Below are positions 36,843-43,814 of a stretch of DNA of 64,000 nucleotides, in pieces. Numbering within the stretch: the first letter of the stretch is position 1; every line of letters starts with the position of its first letter. The notes below the pieces were generated by a model. The model had not been told where the DNA came from and searched no databases. It saw only the letters and a program-made list of their open reading frames with translations. The stretch covers positions 1-64,000 of the forward strand of contig JAJTEM010000012.1 of the NCBI GenBank assembly GCA_021299735.1, read 5' to 3'. Source of the DNA: Burkholderiales bacterium (GTDB lineage: Bacteria; Pseudomonadota; Gammaproteobacteria; Burkholderiales; Burkholderiaceae_B). The translations under genes were made by a program, and so were the position numbers.

Positions 36843-38411
36843 ATGTCGAGCCATTATTTATCATCAAGGCCTCATGGACTGGAGTTGACTTTAAACACCG
36901 CCAAGGGTTTGTTTGGCTGGACTGTGGTTTTGACCGCCTTGGTCAAACTGTGGCTAGCATGGTTTTTCCCCATGACCGGCGACGAGGCCTTTTTTCATCT
37001 CTGGTCGACCAACTTGAACTGGGGTTACTACGACCACCCGCCCATGGTGGGATGGTGGTTGTGGGCGCTAAGCCATGTGGGCAATGAGCCGATTGTGGTT
37101 CGCAGCCTTACCTTGTTGTTGACCACTGTAATTGCTTTTGGTGTGGTGCTACTGGCTCGTGAATTATTACCTCGTGAGCAGGAGCCGAGGGCGTGGTTGG
37201 CGGGGGCGGTTTATTTGTCCATGCCAGTGTCATGGTTTGCAGTGTTTGTTACCACTGACACGCCCTTGATATTTTTCATGGGGCTGGCCACATACACCTA
37301 TGCGAAAGCGATTCGCGCCGAGTCGGGCCGGGCCATGTTTTTGGCAGGCTGCTTTTTAGGATTGGCCTTTTTATCCAAATACTTTGCTGTTTTATTGGGT
37401 TTTGCTTTTGGGTTTCATTTGCTCTTTCAGCGCCAGCGTTTCAAGTACCTTTTCCTTTTGCTGGCCGGTGTTTTGCCGTTTGCCAGTGTGAATATTGGCT
37501 ACAACCTGCACAATTGCTGGAACAACATCATGTTCAACTTGGTGAACCGTCATGGGGATGCGCAGTTGGGCTGGGCCACGGTGCTTACCTACCTGGGCAT
37601 GATGATTTATCTGATCACACCATGGGCTCTTTGGAGTCTGCTCAAGGGTAGCCGAGTATGGTTGCGCCAAGGCGCACTGGCCTTTGCCTTGTGGGTTCCG
37701 CTTGCTTTTTTTCTGCTGATTTCGCTTGAAAAAACAGTGGGTTTACATTGGGTGTTGGGCTTCTTGCCGATTGCTTTTGTGCTGTTGGCCCTATGCACGC
37801 CTAGCATATGGATGAAGCGTTATATCGCTTTTAATGCAGTGTTGTCGATTCCGCACTTGGTGTTGTTTGGTCTGCTAATGCATGCCGATGTGTCGGTTTG
37901 GCCCAAGAAAGATTTTCAGGAAGATGTGCTGTTTCACCGTAATATGCCCGCTATTCTGAAAAAGCTTGAGCATGGGATGCCCGCCAACGCAGTGCTTACC
38001 ACCGTTGCTTATTCACCTGCAGCTTTGATGACCTACCATTATGGCAAAGTAGTGCCGGTTTTCGGCCCCGGTAAATACCATGCACGCAATGACGACACCT
38101 TTGTGGATTGGCGTGAAATGAATGGCAAACCCATTCGGATCGTGGCCAAAGCCAAGCCAATTGACCCTGCTGTTTATCAGGATTACCTAAGCAATATTTC
38201 GGTTCAAACCCAAGTGATTGAAGGCGTGCCTTTTACTATTGTCGATGGCCGCAATTTTAATTATCAACGCTTCCGGGATGTGGTGCTGCGGGAAGCGGTG
38301 AACAAGTACTACCAGATCCCGAGGTTTTTGCCTGTGTTGGATTGCCCGTTTGCACGCAAGTATGGGTTTGAGGAAGAATGTCGCCTGGTGCCCCAGGCGA
38401 CCACTCACTGA
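36843..38411 (+). CDS. ArnT/PMT-like glycosyltransferase (GT39/GT83 type)
   Basis: A 522-aa polytopic membrane glycosyltransferase. The first periplasmic loop carries the acidic pair in PMTGDEAFFHLW followed by NWGYYDHPPMVGWW, the hallmark of dolichol/undecaprenyl-phosphate-sugar-dependent enzymes such as ArnT; roughly ten membrane helices and a C-terminal soluble domain of about 150 residues (EKLEHGMPANAVLTTVAYSPAALMTYHYGK) follow. It probably moves a sugar from a polyprenyl carrier to a cell-surface acceptor. The ATG at 36843 gives MSSHYLSSRP; the frame extends upstream into the previous gene. Its position after the HAD-UbiA gene suggests a shared pathway. Donor and acceptor are unknown. 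Confidence 0.88.
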   Translation: MSSHYLSSRPHGLELTLNTAKGLFGWTVVLTALVKLWLAWFFPMTGDEAFFHLWSTNLNWGYYDHPPMVGWWLWALSHVGNEPIVVRSLTLLLTTVIAFGVVLLARELLPREQEPRAWLAGAVYLSMPVSWFAVFVTTDTPLIFFMGLATYTYAKAIRAESGRAMFLAGCFLGLAFLSKYFAVLLGFAFGFHLLFQRQRFKYLFLLLAGVLPFASVNIGYNLHNCWNNIMFNLVNRHGDAQLGWATVLTYLGMMIYLITPWALWSLLKGSRVWLRQGALAFALWVPLAFFLLISLEKTVGLHWVLGFLPIAFVLLALCTPSIWMKRYIAFNAVLSIPHLVLFGLLMHADVSVWPKKDFQEDVLFHRNMPAILKKLEHGMPANAVLTTVAYSPAALMTYHYGKVVPVFGPGKYHARNDDTFVDWREMNGKPIRIVAKAKPIDPAVYQDYLSNISVQTQVIEGVPFTIVDGRNFNYQRFRDVVLREAVNKYYQIPRFLPVLDCPFARKYGFEEECRLVPQATTH

Positions 38412-38428
38412 TGGCAACTATGTGGCGA

Positions 38429-39403
38429 CTATTTTGCGTTTCCCGCAATCGTTTGCCACTTTAGCTCGCCTTGCAACAAAACTTGTTGATCGCTTTGCTT
38501 TAACTTCACTGGTATAGCCCAGCTTCCGGTTTCAGAAGTTTTTGCGGGTTTCTTGTTCAGCCTAGGATCTGCATAAGTGACCGTGCCGGTTTCCGATACC
38601 TTTACCCAGGGTGAATCGGCTGTGCCGGGTGTGTGAAACAATTCCACTGTGTTGGCCCAAGCGTGCGATGTGTTTAACCACACGCCGTCTTTGCGCAATT
38701 CAATGAATGGCTGGCCTTGAGAATCCAGTACCTGAAATTCGCCTTGCGCAGTGGCCATGCGGCTTAGCATCACTGCATTGCCACTCAAGCCGGGTACCAT
38801 GGCATTCAAGCCTGTGAATTCAGGCTCGTTTACCAGGCTGGGGCGCCAGTAGCCTGTCATCGGTTCAGGCTCGATACGTTCAATTCGAATGTTGATAGGC
38901 TTTCCATTTGCGACCATGGACAGATTAAAGTGAGCAAGATCTTCCTTGATCAAGCGGGGATCGTACCAGCCATAGCCAGGCTGCTGGTCGAGTAGAACCC
39001 AGTTGGGTTTCAGCCTTGAATTCTTTTTTAGTCGCTCAGGAATAGGGCCACCGCCGGGTTGCCTCGAGCGGTGCCAACCGGTTGCATTCAGGTCAGCATA
39101 AAGCTTGTCTCGATCAAAACGCAGAAATGCACGTTTGTCTTCACCCAGTATTTCGATACGCTGTTGACCATCCGTGGCCAACGCAAACTGGTAGGCGTTT
39201 GTTTTCACCACTTGCAGGGTAAGGCCGTTGGGCAATTTGGCTTTCGGGCTAACGGTGGGTATGCCACCTTCCGAGCCATGTTCGGCATGGGCGAAGGCGC
39301 TATTGCTGACCAGGGGGCTTGAAATTAAAAGGGCATAAAAAGAAAACGCCAGGCAGGCGCCCAGCGTTTTCTTCACCCAGTTCGAATTACTTCTTCTGGG
39401 CAT
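38429..39403 (-). CDS. Exported protein of unknown function, partner of the copper oxidase gene
   Basis: A 324-aa protein with a signal peptide (TLGACLAFSFYALLISSPLVS then NSAFAHA) and a mature N-terminus containing AHAEHGSEGG. I do not recognise a family. Two similar short motifs stand out, WYDPRL at 146-151 and TYADPRL at 276-282, each after a predicted beta strand, which suggests two related beta-rich domains. The start overlaps the end of the upstream copper oxidase gene by 17 bp, so the two are translationally coupled. A role in secretion, copper loading or electron transfer for the oxidase is possible; no metal site is evident beyond the His/Glu-containing N-terminus. The end is convergent with the glycosyltransferase gene. 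Confidence 0.75.
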   Translation of the reverse strand: MPRRSNSNWVKKTLGACLAFSFYALLISSPLVSNSAFAHAEHGSEGGIPTVSPKAKLPNGLTLQVVKTNAYQFALATDGQQRIEILGEDKRAFLRFDRDKLYADLNATGWHRSRQPGGGPIPERLKKNSRLKPNWVLLDQQPGYGWYDPRLIKEDLAHFNLSMVANGKPINIRIERIEPEPMTGYWRPSLVNEPEFTGLNAMVPGLSGNAVMLSRMATAQGEFQVLDSQGQPFIELRKDGVWLNTSHAWANTVELFHTPGTADSPWVKVSETGTVTYADPRLNKKPAKTSETGSWAIPVKLKQSDQQVLLQGELKWQTIAGNAK

Positions 39404-41678
39404 TGGCGGTCATCACTCCTTGTCCGTTGCCATGTTTCAACATGAAACTGACTGATTTGGAAGGCAGCAGCGAATTGTCTGCCTGCTTGGTGCGCACAAA
39501 AGTCATGTACGCGCCTTGAGGAACCACCGCGGCCTGGTCGGGAATGGTGAAACGAACGCTTTGACCGCTCATGGGCAGTTGCCCTTTGGGAATAACAACA
39601 GTGCGCTGGTCAGCATCGGTCAAGTGTGTAGTCACGGTGTGACGTACCAAGGTAACCGAGTCAATTTTGCTCATGTCGGTGCCCGGTGCCATTTCCAGTG
39701 TCACTTGTTGACCCTTGCGGAATTCACGCATCATTGTTTTGCCGTTGCCAACGGGTGTGGCGTTACCACCTGCAAAGCCAATCAATTGTGGCCGGTTTGG
39801 GTTGGTCACATACGGTGGTGTGTAAATCTCGAAAGAAGGGTCACGACCATCGTTGGGTGAAAAACCAAATGCCGCCAAATTAATATTTTTCAGGTAGAGC
39901 GTGGAAATTGGGGCATGGCCACCGATCAGTACACGGCCGTCTTGCATCAGCAAAGCTGTGTTGTGGTAAGTGCGGGGATTGTTGGCCACAGCCATTTGGG
40001 TCCACTTCTTGGTAACTGGGTCAAAGCGCTCGGCCGTTTTACGTGGAAACTCCACGCCGGGTGCTGCAACACCGTCCCTGTCACCACCACTGAACACCAT
40101 GACGGAGTCATCGGGCATTAAAACGCCAGAACCATACCAGCGGGTTTCATTCAAAGAGCCAGTCACCTCGCTTTGGTAGTCGACAATCTTGTCACCTTCG
40201 GTTTTTACTGTGTCAATGCGTGAAGCAGCAACTGCCACGTAACCACCCGGGGAGGTCAAGCCCACCAGGGGAAGCACACCGCCTGCTGTTAGGAAACTGG
40301 CTTCCTTGTATTGGCCCTGTGCATTGGGCCGCAAGGGCATCATGATTGAAAATGTGGAGCCGCGCATGCCCGAACCCACTACTTTCTGCACCATTTGCTC
40401 GGGGTTGCCTGTGGTTACAGTGCTCAGCAGTTTTTGCAGGGCCTGTGGACTTTTCATGGGTGCACTCATCAATGTTTTTGTAAGTGCGCTAATGGCTGCG
40501 TTGGGTGCAGTTTGTGGGTTCAGAATTTGGGTGAGTGATTCAAGGCCCGCATCGCTGAATTTCAGAGGAAAGCCTGCATAAGCCAAATCGGACCAGGTTT
40601 GATTTGCAGGGTTATATGTTGCTGCGATATTCCACAATGGCTGGTCATAAGATTGACCAAACGGATTGAAAGCCTGGCCACCCGCGTTGTAATACACATG
40701 ACCGTTGGGCAACAGGTGCAGGCGTGGGTACAAAGGTAACGAACGTTGTGCTGTCTCAGCGTTCACAGTCCACTTGTTTGTAACCGGATCATAAGTTTCG
40801 GTTTGTGGTACGTTGCGTCCGCTTTGTTCCGGTGCTTGTGGGTAAATTGGCTTCAGTAGTTTGGTTACTCCACTGGCCACGAACATTTTGCTGTCTGGCA
40901 AGGTAATCAGCGCTGGGTACCAGCGCCCAAAGTTCATGTTGGCCAATTGGCTCCATGTATTTGTATTTGCATTGTAGGCGCGGCTGTTTTTCAAGCCTTC
41001 CAATTCGGTCAAACCATAACCAATCAGGTTGCTGCCTGGTTCGCTGTAGTAGGCAGTTCCGCCCACAGCCATAATACGGCCATCGGCCAGCATGGCTACG
41101 TCGGCGCAGAAGAGGGCGCCGTCCGCACTGTTGGTTTCCTTGTTGGTTAAACCCGGAATCAGTTCAGTAATTTCATAGCCGTTGGGGTTGGCGCCGGAAT
41201 CTACATCCGTCGGGCGTGTCCACAAATCGGCGGCGTTTGCTCCTTCGGGAATGCGCATCATGCGGGTTTGATCGTTAATGGCTTTCTGACCAAAATCCAC
41301 CAAAATACTGAATTCGAAGTCTTCAGTGCCTTCAAGAGCATTGAAGTACAAGAAGTCGCCGTTGGGTAGCATGGAAATGGTACCCGCGGCTGGTTTGCAG
41401 CGCAGTTTGCCGTTCTTTCCAATTCCTTCGCATTTGTTGTCTGTGCGGAAACCTTTCAAGTCGGCATTGTTATCATCTGCAACTGAGCGTTCGTAAACAA
41501 ACGGTTCGGCAAACGGTTTGCTGAAGGTGCCCTTTTGGTTTTCAGCAGCGGCCCCCTTGCTGGTGCTGACCGGGTTAAATTTGGCACCGATCAGGTCATC
41601 GAGCAGACCGGCTTGTACGGGTAACGCAGTTCCCAATCCGATGGCGATTACTGCAGATAGTTTATTCAGCTTGAACAC
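39387..41678 (-). CDS. Copper radical oxidase, galactose/glyoxal oxidase-like
   Basis: A 763-aa exported protein (signal peptide LSAVIAIGLGTALPVQA). The middle is a kelch-type beta propeller (AYNANTNTWSQL, ETYDPVTNKWTV, RFDPVTKKWTQM) and the end is a galactose-oxidase-type E-set domain (FEIYTPPYVTNPNRPQL). By alignment to galactose oxidase every copper/radical residue is kept: C191 (LFCADVAML) and Y254 (GRWYPAL) for the Tyr-Cys cofactor, axial Y571 and ligand H572 (RTYHNTAL), and ligand H685 (TTHLTDADQR). It should therefore oxidise an alcohol or aldehyde to give hydrogen peroxide. There is an insert of about 110 residues between blades (380-490). A 17-bp overlap couples it to the next gene. 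Confidence 0.9.
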   Translation of the reverse strand: MFKLNKLSAVIAIGLGTALPVQAGLLDDLIGAKFNPVSTSKGAAAENQKGTFSKPFAEPFVYERSVADDNNADLKGFRTDNKCEGIGKNGKLRCKPAAGTISMLPNGDFLYFNALEGTEDFEFSILVDFGQKAINDQTRMMRIPEGANAADLWTRPTDVDSGANPNGYEITELIPGLTNKETNSADGALFCADVAMLADGRIMAVGGTAYYSEPGSNLIGYGLTELEGLKNSRAYNANTNTWSQLANMNFGRWYPALITLPDSKMFVASGVTKLLKPIYPQAPEQSGRNVPQTETYDPVTNKWTVNAETAQRSLPLYPRLHLLPNGHVYYNAGGQAFNPFGQSYDQPLWNIAATYNPANQTWSDLAYAGFPLKFSDAGLESLTQILNPQTAPNAAISALTKTLMSAPMKSPQALQKLLSTVTTGNPEQMVQKVVGSGMRGSTFSIMMPLRPNAQGQYKEASFLTAGGVLPLVGLTSPGGYVAVAASRIDTVKTEGDKIVDYQSEVTGSLNETRWYGSGVLMPDDSVMVFSGGDRDGVAAPGVEFPRKTAERFDPVTKKWTQMAVANNPRTYHNTALLMQDGRVLIGGHAPISTLYLKNINLAAFGFSPNDGRDPSFEIYTPPYVTNPNRPQLIGFAGGNATPVGNGKTMMREFRKGQQVTLEMAPGTDMSKIDSVTLVRHTVTTHLTDADQRTVVIPKGQLPMSGQSVRFTIPDQAAVVPQGAYMTFVRTKQADNSLLPSKSVSFMLKHGNGQGVMTANAQKK

Positions 41679-41940
41679 GTGTCATCTCCTCCTGGCAAGC
41701 TGTTTTTGTAGAAGAAAGAACCAAGGAAGCGCATAGCGCTGAACCTGGCCTTCCTTACCTTTGTTAACAGTTGTTACTGTTGAAGTGCATTTTTAGATGC
41801 ATCTTTCTAAAAATAATAACCGTGATTATAGTTTTGAACAATCGTTGTTATACTATTATTGAATAGTAATGTGACTTATAAATAGGTGAGTTTGAGGGCT
41901 GTTTCATGAAGATTTGTGAGCACAATGAAGTGCGTGGCAC
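41679..41940. promoter_or_regulatory. Upstream region of the copper oxidase gene
   Basis: An AT-rich stretch with a 7-bp inverted repeat TACTATT-ATTG-AATAGTA at 41851-41868, about 175 bp before the oxidase start. A GGAGGA ribosome site for the oxidase lies just upstream of its ATG (revcomp of TCCTCC, 41685-41690). The inverted repeat is a candidate operator. No gene is seen here. Confidence 0.4.
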
Positions 41941-41976
41941 AAAAGAAAAAACCCCTCAGTTTTCACTGAAGGGTTT
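41941..41976 (-). terminator. Ancestral terminator of the tRNA-Met gene
   Basis: Stem 41949-41960 with 41965-41976 (11 of 12 paired, loop TTTC), followed on the minus strand by TTTCTTTT. It lies directly downstream, in tRNA orientation, of the tRNA-end fragment at 41982, so it is probably the original tRNA terminator now separated from the gene by the island. Confidence 0.75.
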
Positions 41977-41981
41977 CTTGT

Positions 41982-41999
41982 TTGGTGGCGAATCAGGGA
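41982..41999. repeat. Left attachment site (att core)
   Basis: TTGGTGGCGAATCAGGGA, identical to the 3' end of the tRNA-Met gene at 60619-60636. Identity ends at base 42000 (G against T in the tRNA copy), which sets the core at 18 bp. Confidence 0.9.
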
Positions 42000-42086
42000 G
42001 ACGACTCCAGGTCATCATTCGATTTGCATAAAGCTCAGAAAAATCAGGGCCTTAGGGTTAAAAATATCGCTTAAACCTGGTTGGCG

Positions 42087-42120
42087 AACCGGATGCCTAA
42101 CCGGATTCGCTACCGGATTC
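42087..42120. repeat. Three 12-bp-spaced repeats near the left island end
   Basis: AACCGGATGC, AACCGGATTC and TACCGGATTC begin at 42087, 42099 and 42111, an exact 12-bp period, about 90 bp inside the left att core. The same AACCGGATTC occurs near the other end at 60544. Regular spacing beside att sites suggests arm-type integrase or excisionase binding sites. Confidence 0.6.
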
Positions 42121-42140
42121 TTAACCTAGATTAACTCAAC

Positions 42141-42704
42141 TCAAGTGCTCTTGGTCGGTTTGGTTATTCTCTTTCGTGGCTTCTTAGGTTTGTCCGAGAT
42201 CACTGGCTGCGATATCTCTACCTTGTTTTGATCAGGATCCTCGGGGCGTTCGAACTTGTCCAGAAAGTTGACCGTTGGCAGCAGCAACTCGCCATGGATT
42301 GAACGAGCCGTGATTTGAGCCACCAGCTCTCGTAAGGTAGCGTAAAGAATCGCCAAACCGTTCACTACCACCATATTGCGTTTGTCCAGCTCAGGATCGT
42401 CTTTGCGTGCGTAGTGAAAAAATCCGATTGCAGAAACATCAATAGTGTAGGGGCAGGTTTTTCCCTCGCCCTCAATATTAGGAATACTAAGCGTCAGTGT
42501 TAGTCCCCAACGGTCATCTTGGTCCGTAAGAGGAAAAACATCGAACTTTTCGCCAAACTTGACCCCTTCGAAGTCAAATCCAATGGCTAAGTCTCCACTC
42601 TCGGGCCGCTCAGGGTAGACGAATGGCTCAACTGATATCCGCAGGAATGCAAATCTCTCGAGCTGCAGAGTGCTAGGCTTCATGTCTTTGAAGCTCCAAC
42701 TCAT
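42141..42704 (-). CDS. SecB-like chaperone of a toxin-antitoxin-chaperone module
   Basis: A 187-aa protein with a SecB-like core: the strand pattern YTIDVSAIGFFHY, then NMVVVNGLAILYATLRELVAQITARS and the ending LLLPTVNF, which corresponds to the NLAPVNF segment of SecB. The basic C-terminal tail (KPKKPRKRITKPTKS) is not a normal SecB tail. In toxin-antitoxin-chaperone systems (the M. tuberculosis HigBA-Rv1957 type) such a protein protects the antitoxin from aggregation and degradation. Its start overlaps the antitoxin gene end by 32 bp, third in a toxin, antitoxin, chaperone order that matches the known modules. The SecB assignment is by eye, with good confidence. Confidence 0.82.
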   Translation of the reverse strand: MSWSFKDMKPSTLQLERFAFLRISVEPFVYPERPESGDLAIGFDFEGVKFGEKFDVFPLTDQDDRWGLTLTLSIPNIEGEGKTCPYTIDVSAIGFFHYARKDDPELDKRNMVVVNGLAILYATLRELVAQITARSIHGELLLPTVNFLDKFERPEDPDQNKVEISQPVISDKPKKPRKRITKPTKST

Positions 42705-43152
42705 CGTTACTGCATGCAGTGTAGTCGTTCATTGAAAAAGTAACCAACTCCGCTGTTGATTGTCGCTGTAGGATTTGTTGCTGGATTCCCCGTTCAATTT
42801 CGCGCTTGCCGTGCACATACTTCATGAGTTCGTAAACGTTCGACGCGTCAACTATTTCAGGTTTTGCGTTCACAGGTTTAATCGAAAGGCTGACTTCGCT
42901 GTTAACGGCACAAGCCAACTTCGCAATCGTATCGATTGTCAGATTTGTATCGCCTTTGAGAATTTTACTGACGCGAGCCTCCGAGATATCAAGCTTTTTG
43001 GCCAGTTCTTTCCCGGTCAAGTTACTCTCTTTCATCAAATTCCAAAGGTCGCCAATGAACCCCATTTTGAGTTTGGATGCGAGCATTTGCTCCGCGCCGA
43101 CCTTGCTAGCGATGAGATTCTGCAGTGAACTGCTCAAAAATAATGTGCTCAT
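42673..43152 (-). CDS. XRE-type antitoxin with extended C-terminus (HigA-like)
   Basis: A 159-aa protein with a helix-turn-helix at about 40-85 (LTGKELAKKLDISEARVSKILKG, then LTIDTIAKLACAVNSEVSLSI). The C-terminal 60 residues (VYELMKYVHGKREIERGIQQQILQRQ onward) are not part of the DNA-binding fold; in toxin-antitoxin-chaperone systems the antitoxin carries such an extension as a chaperone-addiction segment. It follows the toxin gene by 2 bp and overlaps the SecB-like gene, as expected for a coupled operon. It probably binds the palindrome at 43579-43594 and represses the operon. Confidence 0.85.
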   Translation of the reverse strand: MSTLFLSSSLQNLIASKVGAEQMLASKLKMGFIGDLWNLMKESNLTGKELAKKLDISEARVSKILKGDTNLTIDTIAKLACAVNSEVSLSIKPVNAKPEIVDASNVYELMKYVHGKREIERGIQQQILQRQSTAELVTFSMNDYTACSNDELELQRHEA

Positions 43153-43154
43153 CT

Positions 43155-43574
43155 TTAACTCCCGTTACTATCTATTGCGACTACTTGCAACTTCCCAGTT
43201 GCTTCGTTGGTACGATATTCGTCTCGCAGCTTCTTCATTGCTTTCTTGGTCGAGGCCTCTGTCTTCTGAGTTTTCTTCACGAATCCCGGTCCACATATGA
43301 TGATCCTGTCGTTAGATCCTCGAAAATAAGGAATCCTCAGATCTCCCTTGATTAGCTCATAAATCTTTTCAACTTTGTCAATTTCGTGAATCCACTTCGG
43401 AGGAAGGTTGTCAAATCCACTTGTTGCGATGTGAGCCATCATGGCGTATAGGTCTGCAGCGTTACTGTTGTAGTTCTTGTCCAAGTCGGCAAAGAACGAT
43501 TCAACGCAGCAAGAATCCTTGATCACGACTGATGCGATTTCGAACTTATCTTTAACGATAATCTTAATCTTCAA
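43155..43574 (-). CDS. HigB/RelE-like toxin (Gp49-like family)
   Basis: A protein of about 139 aa whose middle carries the HigB/phage-Gp49 pattern: VEKIYELIKGDLRIPYFRG, then DRIIICGPGFVKKTQKTEAS and KKAMKKLRDEY. Family members are ribosome-dependent mRNA interferases. The usual compact toxin is about 110 aa; here some 50 N-terminal residues precede it (KIKIIVKDKFEIASVVIKDS). The frame begins after an in-frame stop inside the operator, and the only near start codon is TTG at 43574, so the start is uncertain; a leaderless or non-ATG start would keep toxin expression low. It is the first gene of the toxin-antitoxin-chaperone operon. Confidence 0.8.
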   Translation of the reverse strand: MKIKIIVKDKFEIASVVIKDSCCVESFFADLDKNYNSNAADLYAMMAHIATSGFDNLPPKWIHEIDKVEKIYELIKGDLRIPYFRGSNDRIIICGPGFVKKTQKTEASTKKAMKKLRDEYRTNEATGKLQVVAIDSNGS

Positions 43575-43578
43575 TATC

Positions 43579-43594
43579 TTAACCTATAGGTTAA
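43579..43594 (-). promoter_or_regulatory. Operator palindrome of the toxin-antitoxin-chaperone operon
   Basis: TTAACCTATAGGTTAA is a perfect 16-bp palindrome 5 bp before the toxin start. On the minus strand its TATAGG centre lies 15 bp after TAGACA (complement of 43604-43609), so it may overlap the -10 box; the short spacing is a caveat. Binding by the XRE antitoxin there would shut the promoter. Confidence 0.65.
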
Positions 43595-43682
43595 TTTTTT
43601 GGTTGTCTAATAAGGCCAGAAAAACAGGTTAGCTCAAAGTTTAGCTTTAGAATTCGGCTGCGATAGCCCAAAGAACTAATAC

Positions 43683-43702
43683 CACTGATTTTTTAATCAG
43701 TG
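43683..43702. other. Perfect 8-bp hairpin between the toxin operon and the RM gene
   Basis: CACTGATT-TTTT-AATCAGTG. It lies in the 240-bp gap downstream of the restriction-modification gene and upstream of the toxin operon. There is no U-tract on either strand, so it is a weak terminator candidate or a protein-binding inverted repeat. Confidence 0.4.
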
Positions 43703-43814
43703 TATGACTGGTAATCCCCATTCACTGTTGATTGGATGCCGCCCAGGCGACAAGCCAGGAAAATTTGGGCAGATGACGTTGTTTTCCGGATTAGTACAGA
43801 CTGAAAGGATTTAT

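Noticed and set aside
42087-42120. Short CRISPR or iteron origin
   Set aside because: Only three 12-bp units with no spacers; position beside att sites on both ends fits recombinase arm sites better than a replication origin.
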